Source of the DNA: an uncultured Pseudorhodoferax sp.
Lineage (GTDB): Bacteria; Pseudomonadota; Gammaproteobacteria; Burkholderiales; Burkholderiaceae
Assembly: GCA_913776795.1 (NCBI GenBank)
Contig: CAJYRH010000398.1
Span: 1 to 5,525, forward strand
Length of the DNA stretch: 5,525 bases
Direction: 5' to 3'
A program made the position numbers and the translations under genes. Positions 5,113-5,525 of this stretch are shown piece after piece. Each line of letters begins with the position of its first letter. Position 1 is the first letter of the stretch. The notes beneath the pieces are model-generated. The model was not told the origin of the DNA, did no database searches, and saw nothing but the letters and a program-made list of their open reading frames with translations.

Positions 5113-5525
5113 GTACCCAGGCCCCGGATGCCGACCCGCTGCTGGCCCGGCCCAACGCCGACCGGCTGGCGTATGCCACCGGCATGCTGCTGGACGCGCA
5201 GGACTTCAGCGACGAGCAGACCTACCACCGCGGCCGGCTCGCGCGCGCGCTGGCCTTCCTGGCCGGGCCCGGCACGCTGGCCGGGCTGCGCGTGGAGCAC
5301 GTGCCCGGCAGCGCCGGCCAGGTCGAGGAGATCCGCGTGCAGCCCGGCCTGGCGGTGGACCGCCTGGGCCGGTTGATCGAGCTGCCGCGCGCAGCCTGCC
5401 TGCGGCTGCCGCGCTGGTTCGAGGCGCTCGCCGCCACGGGTGGCAACGCGCTGGCCCAGGCCAGCTACGACGACCTGGCCGGGTTCGTCTCGCAGCGCTT
5501 CACCGACAGCGGTGCGGCACTGCCG
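5109..5525 (+). CDS. Hypothetical tail-locus protein, N-terminal 139 codons, open at right edge
   Basis: The frame runs from ATG 5109 to the window end without a stop. The protein has YATGMLLDAQDFSDEQTYHR (residues 22-41), a helical RGRLARALAFLAG, then GTLAGLRVEHVPG, a strand EEIRVQPGLAVDRLGRLIEL (73-92) and PRAACLRLPRWFEAL. From memory, proteins of unknown function with this pattern (a bait-like ATG-LLDA-DF-EQ-YHR start, then GT-AGLRV and PG-A-D-LGR-IE) occur in loci with the TIGR02243/TIGR02242 tail proteins; I cannot name a Pfam entry. It starts with an ATGA overlap and a strong ribosome site, so it belongs to the operon. A structural or assembly role in the particle is inferred from context only. 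No signal peptide is visible. Confidence 0.8.
   Translation, partial: MSTQAPDADPLLARPNADRLAYATGMLLDAQDFSDEQTYHRGRLARALAFLAGPGTLAGLRVEHVPGSAGQVEEIRVQPGLAVDRLGRLIELPRAACLRLPRWFEALAATGGNALAQASYDDLAGFVSQRFTDSGAALP

Overview
The window is high-GC DNA (G or C at most third codon positions) with four CDSs in full or part, plus a small fifth, all on the + strand and apparently one operon. The products look like the baseplate and tail end of a contractile injection system or phage-tail-like particle of the type with TIGR02243-like baseplate (gpJ/gp6-like) and TIGR02242-like tail (gpI-like) proteins. Composition, gene style and the intergenic repeat suggest a betaproteobacterium, probably Comamonadaceae (Variovorax/Acidovorax/Hydrogenophaga-like). 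That placement rests on memory of similar sequences, not on a search.

Layout: (1) 1-684 is the C-terminal 227 codons of a baseplate assembly protein, open at the left edge. (2) 685-1455 has no convincing gene. It holds two inverted copies of an element of about 300 bp, each ending on its inner side in two hairpins that keep their base pairing although their sequences differ. (3) 1456-4218 is a 920-residue tail protein with a propeller-like N-terminal part, a gpI-like core and half of a PKD/Ig-like domain at its C-terminus. (4) 4282-4596 encodes a 104-residue protein made of the second half of one PKD-like domain followed by the first half of another. (5) 4597-4785 is a poorly coding gap with a hairpin. 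(6) 4786-5112 encodes a 108-residue protein made of a second PKD half and a Pro/Val-rich tail with a basic end. (7) 5109 to the right edge is the N-terminal 139 codons of a hypothetical protein overlapping the previous stop by 4 bases.

Reading the genes together: the baseplate protein and the gpI-like protein would build the wedge and fibre-attachment part of a baseplate. The three products that follow carry half-domains cut at the same point of the PKD fold. They could be fragments of one former multi-PKD protein, or subunits that join by completing each other's beta-sandwich. The second idea is the most interesting hypothesis in the window and is untested. The repeat insertion separates two genes that would normally be adjacent and could alter their relative expression.
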